Shown here piece after piece: positions 19,930 through 30,537 of a stretch of DNA of 64,000 nucleotides. The notes beneath the pieces were generated by a model that saw only the letters and a list, made by a program, of their open reading frames with translations, was not told the DNA's origin and searched no databases. The translations under genes were made by a program, and so were the position numbers. This DNA comes from Pseudomonas quercus (lineage in GTDB: Bacteria > Pseudomonadota > Gammaproteobacteria > Pseudomonadales > Pseudomonadaceae): NCBI RefSeq assembly GCF_012033695.1, contig NZ_JAAVJI010000001.1:186001-250000 (forward strand), in the 5' to 3' direction. Positions within the stretch are counted from its first letter, which is position 1. Each line of letters opens with the position of its first letter.

Positions 19930-20871
19930 TCACCCAACCACCGGGGCAGGGCTGGCGGCCCTCTGTTCAGGTGCCATGATGTCAGCGCACAGCTCGATAA
20001 GCTGCTCGCGCATCCACCTGTTGGCAGGGTCCTGGTCGGTACTTTCGTGCCAGTACAAATGGGTTTCTATGGTATTTACGCTTGGCAGAGGCAATGGGGT
20101 GAAAGGCAAGTCATGCCGCCTGGCAAAACGCTCAGGCACTGTAATGACCATGTCGGTCTGCTGCAGCACCTGGGCCGCCATCATGTAGTGCTGGGAGCGC
20201 AAAGTGATCTTGCGCTGCCGGCCCATCTTGCCTAGTGCCAGGTCTACTTCACCTAGCCCGTTTCGGCGGCTGGAGATATGAATGTGCCCTTGGGCCAGGT
20301 ATCCCTCAAGGGTAAGTGGTTTGCCCTCCAGGGGGTGGCCCCGGCGCATTGCACAGACATAGCGGTCTTCTGTCAGCTTCACGTGCCTGACCTGCGGGTC
20401 GGTATTCAACGGCGCATCTACAGCAAAGTCCAACCGGCCTGCGGCCAGCTCCTTGGTGGTATCTCGCCGCTTGCACAGGAAACTTTCAATCACCAGCGCC
20501 GGCGCGTGGCGGCGAAGCCGGCGCATCAGGGGCGGTAACACCACGGCTTCTATGAGGTCAGCCATGCTGATGCGAAAGGTCTTGCCGGCATCGGCTGGGT
20601 TGAATACTCGGCTTTCCTGAACAGACACGCGCAGCAGGGACAACGCGTTTCGGACATCCCCAACAATGTTCTGCGCCATGGGCGTCGGCACCATGCCTTG
20701 AGCTGTGCGCACGAACAGCGGATCGTTGAAGGTTTCCCGCAACCGCGCCAGTGCATTGGAGACCGCAGGTTGGGTGATGCCTACAATCTGACCGGCGCGG
20801 GTAAGGTTGGCTTCGGTGTAGATCGCATCAAAGACGACGAACAGGTTCAGGTCGATCTTGCTCAGGTTCAT
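19930..20871 (-). CDS. LysR-family transcriptional regulator
   Basis: This 313-residue protein has an N-terminal winged helix (1-65; NLTRAGQIVGITQPAVSNALARLR) and a LysR substrate-binding domain. The sequence resembles the NodD/LeuO-like subgroup. It diverges from the acyl-CoA dehydrogenase gene at 21012 across 140 bp, the usual arrangement for a LysR regulator and its target. The spacer contains TGAT-N16-ATCA (20948-20971), a possible binding site. The ligand is not known. Confidence 0.9.
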   Translation of the reverse strand: MNLSKIDLNLFVVFDAIYTEANLTRAGQIVGITQPAVSNALARLRETFNDPLFVRTAQGMVPTPMAQNIVGDVRNALSLLRVSVQESRVFNPADAGKTFRISMADLIEAVVLPPLMRRLRRHAPALVIESFLCKRRDTTKELAAGRLDFAVDAPLNTDPQVRHVKLTEDRYVCAMRRGHPLEGKPLTLEGYLAQGHIHISSRRNGLGEVDLALGKMGRQRKITLRSQHYMMAAQVLQQTDMVITVPERFARRHDLPFTPLPLPSVNTIETHLYWHESTDQDPANRWMREQLIELCADIMAPEQRAASPAPVVG

Positions 20872-21011
20872 GCTCGGCTCACTGTTGTCCCTGATGGGCT
20901 TGATGTTACTTATGAATGTTTATATACCAGGATAATAGGCTCGCCAAATGATACGAGTGCGCCCTAGGATCATTCGCTCCGGCCAACAGTTGTGTTTTAG
21001 GCGAGCGTTAC

Positions 21012-22223
21012 ATGGACTTCGCGTATTCCCCTCGGGTTCAAGCACTGCGCGCGCAGGTTGCGCGTTTCATGGCCACGCATGTCGTACCGGCAGAGGCCTG
21101 TTTTCTTCAAGAGCTGGCCCAAGGTAACCGGTGGCAACCTACGGCGACCATGGAGGCACTCAAGCGCCAGGCGCGTGATGAGGGGTTGTGGAACCTCTTT
21201 CTTCCCAAGTCCGAGTTTGGGGCAGGCTTGACCAACCTGGAATATGCCCCGCTCGCGGAACTGATGGGGCGCTCGGTGTTGGGCTCTGAGCCTTTCAATT
21301 GCTCAGCGCCCGATACGGGCAATATGGAAGTACTGGTGCGCTACGGAACGGCCGAGCAGAAGCGACAGTGGCTGGAGCCTCTGTTGAGTGGAGACATCCG
21401 TTCGGCTTTCGCCATGAGCGAGCCGGATGTTGCCTCGTGCGACGCTACCAATATGCGTGCTACCGCGATCCAGGAGGGGAGCCATTGGGTATTGAACGGA
21501 CGTAAGTGGTGGACCTCCGGCGCCTGTGATCCTCGGTGCCGCGTGATCATTTTCATGGGCCTTACTTACCCTGGTGCGCCGCGTCATTGCCAGCATTCCA
21601 TGGTGCTCGTACCCATGGATACGCCGGGGCTGCGGGTGGTCCGGCCATTGTCGGTATTCGGTTACGACGATGCGCCCCACGGGCATGCTGAAGTCCTGTT
21701 CGAGCAGGTCAAAGTGCCGCTGAACAACGTGATACTAGGGCCGGGAAGGGGGTTCGAGATTGCCCAGGGCCGGTTAGGCCCAGGCCGGATTCACCACTGC
21801 ATGCGCTCGCTGGGCATGGCCGAGCGAGCGCTGGAGCTGGCGTGCCAGCGTGGCCTTTCACGTGAGGCGTTTGGAAAACCCTTGGCAATGCTGGGGGGCA
21901 ACGGCGACCTGATTGCCGAGTCGCGCGTGGAAATTGATATGGCACGCCTGCTCACGTTGCGCGCCGCCTACATGATGGACACGGTCGGCAACAAGGTGGC
22001 ACGCAGTGAAATTGCCCAGATAAAGGTAGTAGCCCCTAATGTTGCACTCCGCGTGATCGACCGGGCTATCCAGCTGCACGGCGCTGCAGGGGTAGGCGGT
22101 GACACGCCCTTGGCCTATATGTATGCCATGCAGCGCAGCCTGCGCCTGGCCGACGGCCCTGACGAAGTACACCGTGCCGCTATCGCCCGGCATGAATTGG
22201 AGCGTTATCGCCCTGCCGGTTGA
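21012..22223 (+). CDS. Acyl-CoA dehydrogenase family protein
   Basis: This 403-residue FAD enzyme would introduce a trans-2 double bond into an acyl-CoA. It shows the family order of an N-terminal helical domain, a beta domain ([17 protein letters not shown] at about 133-150, and [13 protein letters not shown]) and a C-terminal helical domain ending in [18 protein letters not shown] and [10 protein letters not shown]. The pattern matches the ACAD10/11-like subgroup, so the substrate could be an unusual or branched acyl-CoA. It stands alone, with the divergent LysR gene as likely regulator. Confidence 0.9.
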   Translation: MDFAYSPRVQALRAQVARFMATHVVPAEACFLQELAQGNRWQPTATMEALKRQARDEGLWNLFLPKSEFGAGLTNLEYAPLAELMGRSVLGSEPFNCSAPDTGNMEVLVRYGTAEQKRQWLEPLLSGDIRSAFAMSEPDVASCDATNMRATAIQEGSHWVLNGRKWWTSGACDPRCRVIIFMGLTYPGAPRHCQHSMVLVPMDTPGLRVVRPLSVFGYDDAPHGHAEVLFEQVKVPLNNVILGPGRGFEIAQGRLGPGRIHHCMRSLGMAERALELACQRGLSREAFGKPLAMLGGNGDLIAESRVEIDMARLLTLRAAYMMDTVGNKVARSEIAQIKVVAPNVALRVIDRAIQLHGAAGVGGDTPLAYMYAMQRSLRLADGPDEVHRAAIARHELERYRPAG

Positions 22224-22284
22224 AACCAAGGGCAGCCCGGCGGCCACCGGCATGCGGGTATTAGCCGTGACTGCTGATCCGCCC

Positions 22285-23097
22285 TTATGCTAGCTCCAGC
22301 CATATGGGGGCGTGGTCGGACGGCTTGTCCATGCCTCGCAACTCATGGTCGATCCCGGTGCCTTTTACACGAGGCAATAGCCCGGTGGAGGCCAGTATCA
22401 GGTCAATTCTCAGGCCGCGTTTTGGAACGTCCTCGAAGCCACGGCTGCGGTAATCGAACCAGCTGTAGAGGTCGCTGACGTCAGGGTTCAGGTGGCGCCA
22501 GGTATCCACCAGGCCCCACTGCCTTAGCCGCCCAAGCCATTCACGCTCTTCTGGCAAAAAGCTGCATTTGCCCGTGCGCAACCAGCGCTTGATGTTTTCC
22601 GGACCAATACCTATATCGCCGTCTTCGGGTGAAATGTTCATATCCCCCATCACCACTACCGGTTGCGATGGCTGGTAGCGATTCTCCAGCAGCCGTTGCA
22701 GGTCGGCATAGAACTTAGACTTCGCGGGGAACTTGGTAGGGTGATCACGGCTTTCCCCTTGAGGAAAATAGCCGTTCATGACCGTGATGGCGTTGCCATT
22801 GTGGTCTTCATACTGGCCCTGGATAAACCGGCGTTGTGCGGTTTCGTCATCCCCTTCAAACCCCTTCTCTAGAGCCAACGGGGGCTTGAGCGACAGGAGC
22901 GCTACGCCATAGTGGCCCTTCTGGCCATGGATATGAACGTGATACCCAAGGTCGCGGATGCTTTCTACAGGAAACTGATCGTCAGCCACCTTGGTCTCTT
23001 GTAGCCCGATCACATCGGGGCGGTGCTTTTCGATCAAGGCAGCCAATTGGTGCGGTCGCGCGCGAAGGCCATTGATATTGAACGAGACGATTTTCAT
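22285..23097 (-). CDS. xthA: Exodeoxyribonuclease III
   Basis: This is a 270-residue AP endonuclease and 3'-5' exonuclease for base excision repair. It begins [18 protein letters not shown]. Metal and catalytic residues lie in [29 protein letters not shown] and [10 protein letters not shown], the usual order. The open frame continues upstream to 23388, but the family N-terminus fixes the start at 23097. It diverges from tamA. Confidence 0.96.
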   Translation of the reverse strand: MKIVSFNINGLRARPHQLAALIEKHRPDVIGLQETKVADDQFPVESIRDLGYHVHIHGQKGHYGVALLSLKPPLALEKGFEGDDETAQRRFIQGQYEDHNGNAITVMNGYFPQGESRDHPTKFPAKSKFYADLQRLLENRYQPSQPVVVMGDMNISPEDGDIGIGPENIKRWLRTGKCSFLPEEREWLGRLRQWGLVDTWRHLNPDVSDLYSWFDYRSRGFEDVPKRGLRIDLILASTGLLPRVKGTGIDHELRGMDKPSDHAPIWLELA

Positions 23098-23184
23098 GAC
23101 GCGACCACCTTGCAAGAAAAACGCAGATGCTAACGGAGCCGACGTGCTCAAGCCAGCACGCGGATCCGTGATAGGATCGCGCCC

Positions 23185-24912
23185 ATGAGGTATCCAGGAC
23201 GAACAGGCGGCAGTGTGATACTTGCCTGCCTGGCAGCAAACGCCGCGGCTGAAAGCCGCCTTCAGGTGGACGTGACCCCGCCCGATGCTGCGTTGCGGGC
23301 CAATATCGAGGCGTATATCGGCAGTGTCGCGGACCGTGATGCACCTGCCTTGCAGCAGATGCGCCGAACCGTCGAAGCCCAGGCCCACAGTGCCTCAGAA
23401 GCACTGGGTTATTATCAGGCCCAGGTCGATACCGAAGTGACGGTGGGCCAGAAGCCAACCCTCCACGTGCGGGTAAAGCCAGGAACACCCGTTCACCTGC
23501 GAGATGTTCTCATCGTGGTGCAAGGGCCCGCGTCGGCCTTGCCTGAATTCAAAGTACCTGATAGCTATGCCTTGGCGCCCGGTGCGACGCTTAATCACGG
23601 GCACTATGAGGATGCCAAGCGGCTGATCCAGACCCAGGCTTCACGGTTTGGCTTCTTCGACGGTCACTTCGAGCAGCAGCAACTACGGGTCGATCCCGAG
23701 GCCGGCGTGGCGGACATTGCCCTGCAATACCAGAGCGGGCCTCGTTATCGGTTCGGCGACGTGCGTTACAGCGGAGACTCGATCATAGACCCCGGCCTGC
23801 TGCAGCGCCTGGTGCCGTTTCATGCAGGAGCCCCCTACAACGCAGACCTGGTTGCGCAGCTCAACCGAGACCTTCAAACAAGTGGCTACTTCCAAGGTGT
23901 CGCCGTGGACGCTTCGCCTCAGAAGGCTCAGGGGCACGTGGTGCCGGTAAACGTGGCGCTCACAGCCCGAGCCCCGCGCACGCTGGGCCTGGGGGGTGGG
24001 TTCTCTACTGACGTGGGCCCGCGGCTGAGGGCTAACTGGACACGCCACTGGGTCAACCCGCAGGGCCACAGCTACGGTGCCGAGGCGGAGTTGTCCGCGC
24101 CTCGACAGAACGTAGGCCTGTGGTATGACGTACCCTTGGCCTCCCCCCTGACGGACAAGCTGCGCTACGCCGCCGGCTACCAGTATGAAGAAATCGCCGA
24201 TACCGACAGCCTGAGCAAGCTGCTGACCGTGGGCCCTGAATGGCATACCCAGCTAGACAGTGGATGGCAGCGGGTAATCTCCTTGAAGTGGCAGCGCGAA
24301 CAGTACCGCCTGGGTGACGACACGGGTTTGAGCAACCTGGTCATGCCCGGCATCAGCTATAGCTACCTGCACAGTGACAATAAAGTGGACCCCAGCCATG
24401 GCTACCGCCTGGAATTCGATGCCCAGGTGGCCAAGGAGGGTATGCTCTCCGATGCCAACCTGCTCCACGGCAATGTCCAGTGGCGAGGGTTGACCACCGT
24501 GTTCGAAAAACACCGTTTCCTCGGCCGGCTGCAGGTGGGCGGGAGCGCCACGAACGGTTACAAGGCCATTCCACCCTCCCTGCGCTTCTTCGCCGGTGGC
24601 GACCAGACCGTGCGTGGGTATGACTACCAGAGCCTGTCCCCGGAAAATAGCGATGGCGACAAGATCGGTGGCCGCTACATGGTGGCAGGAACCGCTGAAT
24701 ACCAATACAGCGTGGCGCCTAAATGGCGGATGGCAGCCTTTATCGACCAAGGCAATTCATTCAACAGCCTGGACCTGCCCAGTTTGAAAACCGGGGTAGG
24801 GGTGGGGGTACGTTGGGTATCGCCTGTGGGGCCTATACGGGTAGACATAGCCCAAGGCCTGGACGACGACGGGGGCGTGCACCTGCACTTCTCCATGGGG
24901 CCTGAACTATGA
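23185..24912 (+). CDS. tamA: Translocation and assembly module TamA (outer-membrane Omp85 protein)
   Basis: This 575-residue protein has a short signal-like N-terminus, POTRA domains (about 25-265) and a C-terminal 16-strand barrel. [17 protein letters not shown] near residue 475 is the conserved Omp85 VRGY motif, and the protein ends [10 protein letters not shown]. TamA works with TamB to insert autotransporters and to move lipids to the outer membrane. Its stop overlaps the tamB start (ATGA), which shows coupling. Confidence 0.95.
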   Translation: MRYPGRTGGSVILACLAANAAAESRLQVDVTPPDAALRANIEAYIGSVADRDAPALQQMRRTVEAQAHSASEALGYYQAQVDTEVTVGQKPTLHVRVKPGTPVHLRDVLIVVQGPASALPEFKVPDSYALAPGATLNHGHYEDAKRLIQTQASRFGFFDGHFEQQQLRVDPEAGVADIALQYQSGPRYRFGDVRYSGDSIIDPGLLQRLVPFHAGAPYNADLVAQLNRDLQTSGYFQGVAVDASPQKAQGHVVPVNVALTARAPRTLGLGGGFSTDVGPRLRANWTRHWVNPQGHSYGAEAELSAPRQNVGLWYDVPLASPLTDKLRYAAGYQYEEIADTDSLSKLLTVGPEWHTQLDSGWQRVISLKWQREQYRLGDDTGLSNLVMPGISYSYLHSDNKVDPSHGYRLEFDAQVAKEGMLSDANLLHGNVQWRGLTTVFEKHRFLGRLQVGGSATNGYKAIPPSLRFFAGGDQTVRGYDYQSLSPENSDGDKIGGRYMVAGTAEYQYSVAPKWRMAAFIDQGNSFNSLDLPSLKTGVGVGVRWVSPVGPIRVDIAQGLDDDGGVHLHFSMGPEL

Positions 24913-27900
24913 CGCGCCGCGGGCGCTGGGCCCTTGGAGGAGGGTTAACCATCATTGGCCTGTTCACGGTGCTGCTAGCAGTAGTGACAGCGGCTTTGAA
25001 TACCCAGGCGGGCAGTCGCTGGATACTGGGCAAGGTGCCAGGCCTTGAGGTCGAGGGCTTCGAAGGGCGGCTGGGTGGCCACTGGCAAGCCGACCGCTTG
25101 AGCTGGGCGGGGGCAGACGGGCTGAAGGCTGAAATCATCGACCTGGGCGTGACCTGGACACCCGGCTGCCTTTGGCGGCTCACCTTATGTGTCGATCATC
25201 TGCAGGCCGAACACGTCAATGTCGCGCCCGGCACGCCCGCAGCCTCCCCAGATAACAACAGCCCATTCCAGCTGCCGGATCTGGATATGCCCGTAAGCCT
25301 TGAGCTGGGCGAGGTCCATATCGGCCAGGTCAATTACGCCGGGCAACCCTTGTTGAGCCAGGTCAACCTGGCGGCCGACTGGGGCGCGGCAGGGTTGCAA
25401 CTGGGCCAATTGCAACTGACGTATGGAGACATGCGGCTAGGCCTGGAGGGCACCCTTCGTCCCCAGGGCCAATGGCCAATGAATGCACAGCTGAGCCTGG
25501 CTTTGCCTACCGTGGATGATCGAGCGTGGCAATTGCAAGGTACGCTCACAGGCGAGGTTGCCGGTACGCTTGCACTGGCAGCCAAAAGCACCGGTTACCT
25601 GGACGCTACGCTGGCGGCTTCCGTACAGCCTCTGGCAGACCATCTGCCGGCGCAGGTGTCTGTGACCTCCGAACGTTTCACGGCCGACCAGTCCTTGCCT
25701 GCCACCCTCACGCTTCAACAGATTGCGCTGAAGGCTAAAGGCAATCTCAAGGATGGGTATGCCGTCCAGGGCGATGCACATCTACCGGGCGAACAAGGCG
25801 TGGTGACGCTGCTACTTAAAGGCAACGTCAGTGCAGAACATGCCAGGGTGGACGAGCTGAGCCTGGCTCAGGACGCCACCCACCGCGTGCAGATCACAGG
25901 TAACGCCACGTGGGCGGACGGGCTAGCGGCCGAGGCCAACCTGGACTGGCTCGACTTCCCTTGGGCGAGCCTTTACCCCCAGCCTTCGCCGCCCCCGGTC
26001 AGCGCTCGCACTGTCAAGGCTATGGTGCGCTATGGGCACGGCAACTATTTGGGCAACCTGGCCGGTGACTTCCAGGGGCCTGCCGGGCCGTTCACGCTGA
26101 CAACACCGTTCAGTGGGGACATGCAGCACGTGGTGTTACCGCAGTTGCAGTTGATGGCGGGGCAAGGCCAGCTGGCGGGGCAGCTCAAGCTTGGGTTCGC
26201 CGAGGGTGTATCCTGGGGCGCGAACCTTAACCTTTCCAACCTGAACCCTGCGTATTGGGTGGCCGCCATGCCTGGGAAGCTAGGCGGCACCCTCACGAGT
26301 GAAGGCCGCTGGCAAAACGACGTACTCGACCTGGCTGCCCAGTTTGGGCTCACCGGCCAGTTGCGCGGGCAGCCTGCCAATGCCAAAGGCACTGTGAATG
26401 GCAAGGGTAGCCAATGGCAGGTAGCGGGCGTGGACGTGAGCATGGGGCTGAATCACCTGACCGGCTCCGGTCGTAGCGGTGAGCGCCTGGAGGGCACGCT
26501 TGCCATCGCCGCACCTCGCCTGGATCAGCTTTGGCCTGGCCTGGCAGGCGCCGTCAAAGGCCAACTGAACCTGGCCGGCAGCCTTGTACGGCCCCTGGGC
26601 AAACTGGTGTTGCAAGGGCAACAGTTGGCCTGGCAGGAGAACCACATTCGTGGCTTGTCGCTGGATGCCCAGCTTGACGGCCAGCAGCAGGGTGCCTTGA
26701 ACCTTACGGGCACAGGGCTAAGTGCCGGTGCGACCAACCTTGGGACGTTGTCGCTCAAAGGCAACGGGGATGCCAAACGGCATTCGCTTCAAGCTCACTT
26801 GGAGGGGCCTGAGCTGGTGCTAGCGCTGACCGCAGCAGGTAGTTGGCTTGATGGGGCATGGAAAGGGCAATTAGGTAGCAGCCGGGTGGCCAGCCATGGC
26901 CAAGCCTGGGTGCTGCAGTCGCCTGCCTTGCTGCAGCGCCTGGCAGACGGTACGGTGACGGTGGGTGCCCATTGCTGGCGCTCAGGGCCTGCAAGCCTGT
27001 GTGCCGATAATCAGCAACTGGCCCCTGAACCACGCATTCGCCTGCACCTCAAGGATTTCCCCATGGCCAGCCTGCAGCCTTGGTTGCCCGACACCCTGAG
27101 CTGGGAGGGCAGCGCCAATGCTGACGTGAAACTGGACATGGGCAAGGCTGGCCCCCAAGGCCAGCTGGTTGTCGATATCAGCGGCGGAACGCTGTCAGCC
27201 CAGCAGGGCACACAGCGGTTACGGTTCCCCTACGATACGCTTCGGCTGGTCAGCAACATCACGCCTCGCAACGTAGGCAACGTCCTTGATTTTGAGGGTC
27301 GCAGGCTGGGGCAGCTGCATGTGAAGGCCAGCGTAGACCCCTTTGGCCCACAAAAGGCGCTGAGCGGGAGCTTCCATCTCAATGGCCTGGACCTGGCAAT
27401 ATTGCAACCTATGATTGAACAGGCAGACCAGGTCGCAGGCCACCTCGACGGTGATGGGCAACTGGGTGGCACGTTGCAGGCGCCCCGTGTGGACGGCCTG
27501 TTCAACTTGGCCAATGGCCAGATATCGGGCCCTGGCCTGCCCCTAAGCATTGAGGCCTTGAACCTTCAGGCGCGTATGGGGGGTGACCACCTGGAGTTAA
27601 AGGGCGGCTGGCGCAGTGGTGCACAGGGGCAGGGCACCATTACGGGCGAGCTGGACTGGAGCGATGCCTTGCGCCTGGACATGGGCGTACGTGCCAGCCG
27701 GCTACCGGTGGATGTGCCGCCTTATGCCCAAGTGGAGGCAGGTGCAGACCTTCGGCTGGTCATGGCGAACCAGAAGCTGGCTGTCAGCGGCGATGTGAAC
27801 ATTCCCAAGGGTACCGTGACGGTACGCCAGCTCCCGCCCTCTACGGTCAAAGTATCTCAGGACACGATCGTGGTAGGGCGTGAGGCACCTGCCTCCGTTC

Positions 27901-28595
27901 AGGCCGGCATGGCCATGGACATCAATGTGATCGTAGGGGAAGAGAAGCTGGCGTTCAGCGGCTTCGGCTTGCAGGCCGACATCGCCGGGCGGTTGCATAT
28001 CGGCAACGACTTGGACACGCGAGGTGCTTTGGAGCTGCGTAACGGTCGTTATCGTGCGTACGGGCAACGCCTCACCATACGCCGGGCACGCCTTTTCTTT
28101 ACGGGACCTGTAGACCAGCCCTACTTGGACGTGGAAGCCGTTCGCCAAACGGACGATGTGACGGCGGGTATTCGTTTGAGTGGCAGTGTCCAGCAGCCCT
28201 CCAGCGAGGTGTTCGCCGAGCCTGCCATGAGCCAGGAGCAAGCCTTGTCCTGGCTGATCCTTGGCCGCCCACTCAACAGTGACGGTGGGGACAATAATGT
28301 ACTGGCCCAAGCCGCGCTTGGCCTAGGCCTGATGGGCAGTGCGTCTACTGCAGGAACGCTGGCAAAAAACCTGGGCATCCAGGATTTCCAACTGGATACG
28401 CAAGGCAGTGGCAATGCAACCAGTGTGGTGGCTAGCGGAAACCTTACTGACCGATTGACCCTGCGCTATGGCGTAGGGGTGTTTGAACCGGCCAGTACAG
28501 TAGCACTGCGCTATGCACTTACACGTCAGTTATACCTTGAAGCGGCCAGCGGCGTGGCCAGTTCACTGGACCTGTTTTACAAGAAGGATTTCTAA
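24909..28595 (+). CDS. tamB: Translocation and assembly module TamB (AsmA-like)
   Basis: This 1228-residue periplasm-spanning protein has an N-terminal membrane anchor (about 14-33, GLTIIGLFTVLLAVVTAA), a long repetitive beta-rich body (the bridge-like groove of this family) and a C-terminal DUF490/TamB domain with LELRNGRYRAYGQRL and LSWLILGRPLNSDGGD. It partners TamA and is now also linked to phospholipid transport. It converges with the DUF2589 gene, overlapping it by 4 nt at the stop codons. Confidence 0.95.
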   Translation: MTRRGRWALGGGLTIIGLFTVLLAVVTAALNTQAGSRWILGKVPGLEVEGFEGRLGGHWQADRLSWAGADGLKAEIIDLGVTWTPGCLWRLTLCVDHLQAEHVNVAPGTPAASPDNNSPFQLPDLDMPVSLELGEVHIGQVNYAGQPLLSQVNLAADWGAAGLQLGQLQLTYGDMRLGLEGTLRPQGQWPMNAQLSLALPTVDDRAWQLQGTLTGEVAGTLALAAKSTGYLDATLAASVQPLADHLPAQVSVTSERFTADQSLPATLTLQQIALKAKGNLKDGYAVQGDAHLPGEQGVVTLLLKGNVSAEHARVDELSLAQDATHRVQITGNATWADGLAAEANLDWLDFPWASLYPQPSPPPVSARTVKAMVRYGHGNYLGNLAGDFQGPAGPFTLTTPFSGDMQHVVLPQLQLMAGQGQLAGQLKLGFAEGVSWGANLNLSNLNPAYWVAAMPGKLGGTLTSEGRWQNDVLDLAAQFGLTGQLRGQPANAKGTVNGKGSQWQVAGVDVSMGLNHLTGSGRSGERLEGTLAIAAPRLDQLWPGLAGAVKGQLNLAGSLVRPLGKLVLQGQQLAWQENHIRGLSLDAQLDGQQQGALNLTGTGLSAGATNLGTLSLKGNGDAKRHSLQAHLEGPELVLALTAAGSWLDGAWKGQLGSSRVASHGQAWVLQSPALLQRLADGTVTVGAHCWRSGPASLCADNQQLAPEPRIRLHLKDFPMASLQPWLPDTLSWEGSANADVKLDMGKAGPQGQLVVDISGGTLSAQQGTQRLRFPYDTLRLVSNITPRNVGNVLDFEGRRLGQLHVKASVDPFGPQKALSGSFHLNGLDLAILQPMIEQADQVAGHLDGDGQLGGTLQAPRVDGLFNLANGQISGPGLPLSIEALNLQARMGGDHLELKGGWRSGAQGQGTITGELDWSDALRLDMGVRASRLPVDVPPYAQVEAGADLRLVMANQKLAVSGDVNIPKGTVTVRQLPPSTVKVSQDTIVVGREAPASVQAGMAMDINVIVGEEKLAFSGFGLQADIAGRLHIGNDLDTRGALELRNGRYRAYGQRLTIRRARLFFTGPVDQPYLDVEAVRQTDDVTAGIRLSGSVQQPSSEVFAEPAMSQEQALSWLILGRPLNSDGGDNNVLAQAALGLGLMGSASTAGTLAKNLGIQDFQLDTQGSGNATSVVASGNLTDRLTLRYGVGVFEPASTVALRYALTRQLYLEAASGVASSLDLFYKKDF

Positions 28596-29161
28596 TCCCC
28601 TGAATGTTCTACATCCTGTGCCTCATCAGGCAAAGGTGCGGCCTGGGGGGCTGATCTGCGCAGGGGGGTGATGAGCTGGGTATATTCCTCCAGCAGTCGC
28701 TGCACGGCCTCTGGTGGATCACACGCTTTGAAGGTCAGGCTGATCTGTACTTCATCGGGGTTGCGCTGGGCCGGGTCCCGGCGCAACCCGCCCAGGGTCA
28801 CATAGAAGCGTTCGGAATTGAGTTCGCCGTTTTCCAAGGCATGGGTGACCGCCTCGGCTTCGGTTCCGGTGACCTTGACGGACAGGTCGACATTCATCGT
28901 TTCCAAGGCCAGGCCACGGGGTGCGACTAGCGTAATCAACGGTACCTGCATGTAATGCTGGGCATCCAGGGCGACTTCTACCATCTTGGCCCGCATAGGG
29001 GTTCCGAGGTCGTCTGGGTCGTAGTCGAAGAATTGATCAAAGAGTTTGATGTACTGCTGAGCTATGAGGGAGTTGGCACTGCTGGCGGCCTCATGCAGGC
29101 CCCGGGTAATGTCGCGCAGGTCGCTGGAGACCATGGGTTCTTTTCTGGAAAACAATCCCAT
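28592..29161 (-). CDS. DUF2589-like protein B
   Basis: This 189-residue protein of unknown function has the DUF2589 pattern: an N-terminal helix (DLRDITRGLHEAASSANSLIA) and a beta-rich middle with HYMQVPLITLVAPRGLALE, then a strand pair predicted from MNVDLSVKVTG. No signal peptide or membrane helix is seen. It lies 97 bp downstream of a second DUF2589 gene, and a perfect hairpin sits in the spacer. It is the last gene of a Mor-DUF2589-DUF2589 cassette. Confidence 0.75.
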   Translation of the reverse strand: MGLFSRKEPMVSSDLRDITRGLHEAASSANSLIAQQYIKLFDQFFDYDPDDLGTPMRAKMVEVALDAQHYMQVPLITLVAPRGLALETMNVDLSVKVTGTEAEAVTHALENGELNSERFYVTLGGLRRDPAQRNPDEVQISLTFKACDPPEAVQRLLEEYTQLITPLRRSAPQAAPLPDEAQDVEHSGD

Positions 29162-29183
29162 CAGGGAGTCTCCTTGGCAAGGA

Positions 29184-29207
29184 GTAACGCCGCAGTAGCG
29201 GCGTTAC
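29184..29207. repeat. Perfect 10-bp stem-loop between the two DUF2589 genes
   Basis: GTAACGCCGC and GCGGCGTTAC pair around a 4-nt loop. On the minus (transcribed) strand the stem is followed by TCCTTGCC and not by a U-tract, so it may be a processing or stability element rather than a full terminator. Confidence 0.6.
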
Positions 29208-29258
29208 CAAATCACGCAGAATGGCTGCGGCGTTATAGTGCCGTGTCATTTACCTGCG

Positions 29259-29909
29259 CTATACGGCGTTTTTCTCGGCTTCGGTAGTCTGGAGCGCCAG
29301 GGCGGTATTGCCATACTTGGATTCCTCGCTGTTAAGGGCCGACGTACCCAGGCGAACTGGCTTTGCTGCGGCTTCGGTCAAGGCATCCATTACCCTCATC
29401 AAGGCTTCAGGCGGGTCCAGGCGAACTACTTTGGTGTTGAACGCATAGCGGGCGCGCGTATCCGTCTTGCGCGTTTGTGTGCTCTTGTGACTCATCTGGC
29501 CTTTAACAGCCATTTTGAACGGCCCCCAGCCTAGCGAAGCGGCCATTTCGCCACCTTTCTGCGTCTCGGTGGCTTCTTCCGCTGCTTGGCTAATGGTCAG
29601 CTCGAACTCGACCGTACCCTCGCTGATGGCGATATTGGGGTGAGTAACCGCTGCCAGCAGCGGTATCTGCATCGACTTGGCAACGGTCCCTTTATAGGTG
29701 CCGTTTTCGTCAGTGATCGTTTCGTCGTAGTCGAACTTGACCGCTACGGCCTTGCCATCCTTGATGCATACGCCCAGGAGGAAGTCCGCATAGGATTTAC
29801 TGGCGGCCGTCTGAGCCTGGATCATGGCTTGCAGTGGGCCTGCAATCATACGGTCCAGAGGCAAAGCGTTGATTACCGAGCCTATCAGCCCGTTGTCGAT
29901 CGTAGACAT
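29259..29909 (-). CDS. DUF2589 protein A
   Basis: This 216-residue protein begins MSTIDNGLIGSVINALPLD. The DUF2589 hallmark RMIAGPLQAMIQAQTAAS is at about 20-37, followed by a beta-rich region with QIPLLAAVTHPNIAISE. A longer start at 29927 exists, but AAAGGAAA precedes the ATG at 29909, so I use that. Function is unknown. It lies between a Mor-like regulator (89 bp upstream) and the second DUF2589 gene, all on one strand. Confidence 0.82.
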   Translation of the reverse strand: MSTIDNGLIGSVINALPLDRMIAGPLQAMIQAQTAASKSYADFLLGVCIKDGKAVAVKFDYDETITDENGTYKGTVAKSMQIPLLAAVTHPNIAISEGTVEFELTISQAAEEATETQKGGEMAASLGWGPFKMAVKGQMSHKSTQTRKTDTRARYAFNTKVVRLDPPEALMRVMDALTEAAAKPVRLGTSALNSEESKYGNTALALQTTEAEKNAV

Positions 29910-29998
29910 TATGGATTTCCTTTCCATGAATAGAGGTAGCGACCTATGGCCGCACGGCTACAGTGCGGCTCTTCACGCCTAGGTTAAAGAAGGAAGGC

Positions 29999-30382
29999 CT
30001 ACGCAGGCATTGCACTCTGGCTGCGCCGGATGTTGCCGATCTGCCGCAGGCTCAATCCGTAGCGGTTTGCCAGTTCGGCACGTGACCATCCCTGGGTACT
30101 TTCTTCCGCGATACGACGATCACGTAGTTGGCGTTCGAAATGGTCAGCCTTGGGGATCTCTAGGGAGGTCCCGGCAAAGCGCGCCGTCAAGGCCGCAAGG
30201 GCGGCTGGCGGCAATAGGTTGGCCAGGGCCGAGCGTTCAGGGTTTTTTGGAATGTAGCGCGGCCGGCCACCGTACAGCTGCGTCAAGCGGTAGGCATGTT
30301 CCACCCCCACACAGTCGATCAAGGCGCGCAGAGAGAGCGGTAGACGTGTGGTATCAACCTGGTTTAATTCAGCAGTATCCAT
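29999..30382 (-). CDS. Mor-like transcription activator
   Basis: This 127-residue protein resembles the Mor/C family of phage Mu activators: an N-terminal dimerisation part with LPLSLRALIDCVGVEHAYRL and YGGRPRYIPKN, and a C-terminal helix-turn-helix WSRAELANRYGLSLRQIGNIRR. AAAGGA lies 7 nt before the ATG. There are no other phage genes nearby, so this appears to be a domesticated regulator. It is first in a three-gene set with two DUF2589 proteins and probably controls them; this is inference from order and strand. Confidence 0.78.
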   Translation of the reverse strand: MDTAELNQVDTTRLPLSLRALIDCVGVEHAYRLTQLYGGRPRYIPKNPERSALANLLPPAALAALTARFAGTSLEIPKADHFERQLRDRRIAEESTQGWSRAELANRYGLSLRQIGNIRRSQSAMPA

Positions 30383-30537
30383 GATGAAGTCCTTTCAAAG
30401 GGATCCGTGAGTGCCCTGTGGCGTGATGCATTTTGCGCACGCCCCCTGAGCTCCCGCAGCGTCAGGATGTACGCCCAATGCACATGAAAGCGCTCCGCGC
30501 TGTGTCAGAAACAAGCATTGGCTGCGTAGGAAGATGT

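Noticed and set aside
29999..30382. Prophage remnant suggested by the Mor-like regulator
   Set aside because: No integrase, transposase, lysis or structural genes lie nearby; the neighbours are ordinary chromosomal genes.
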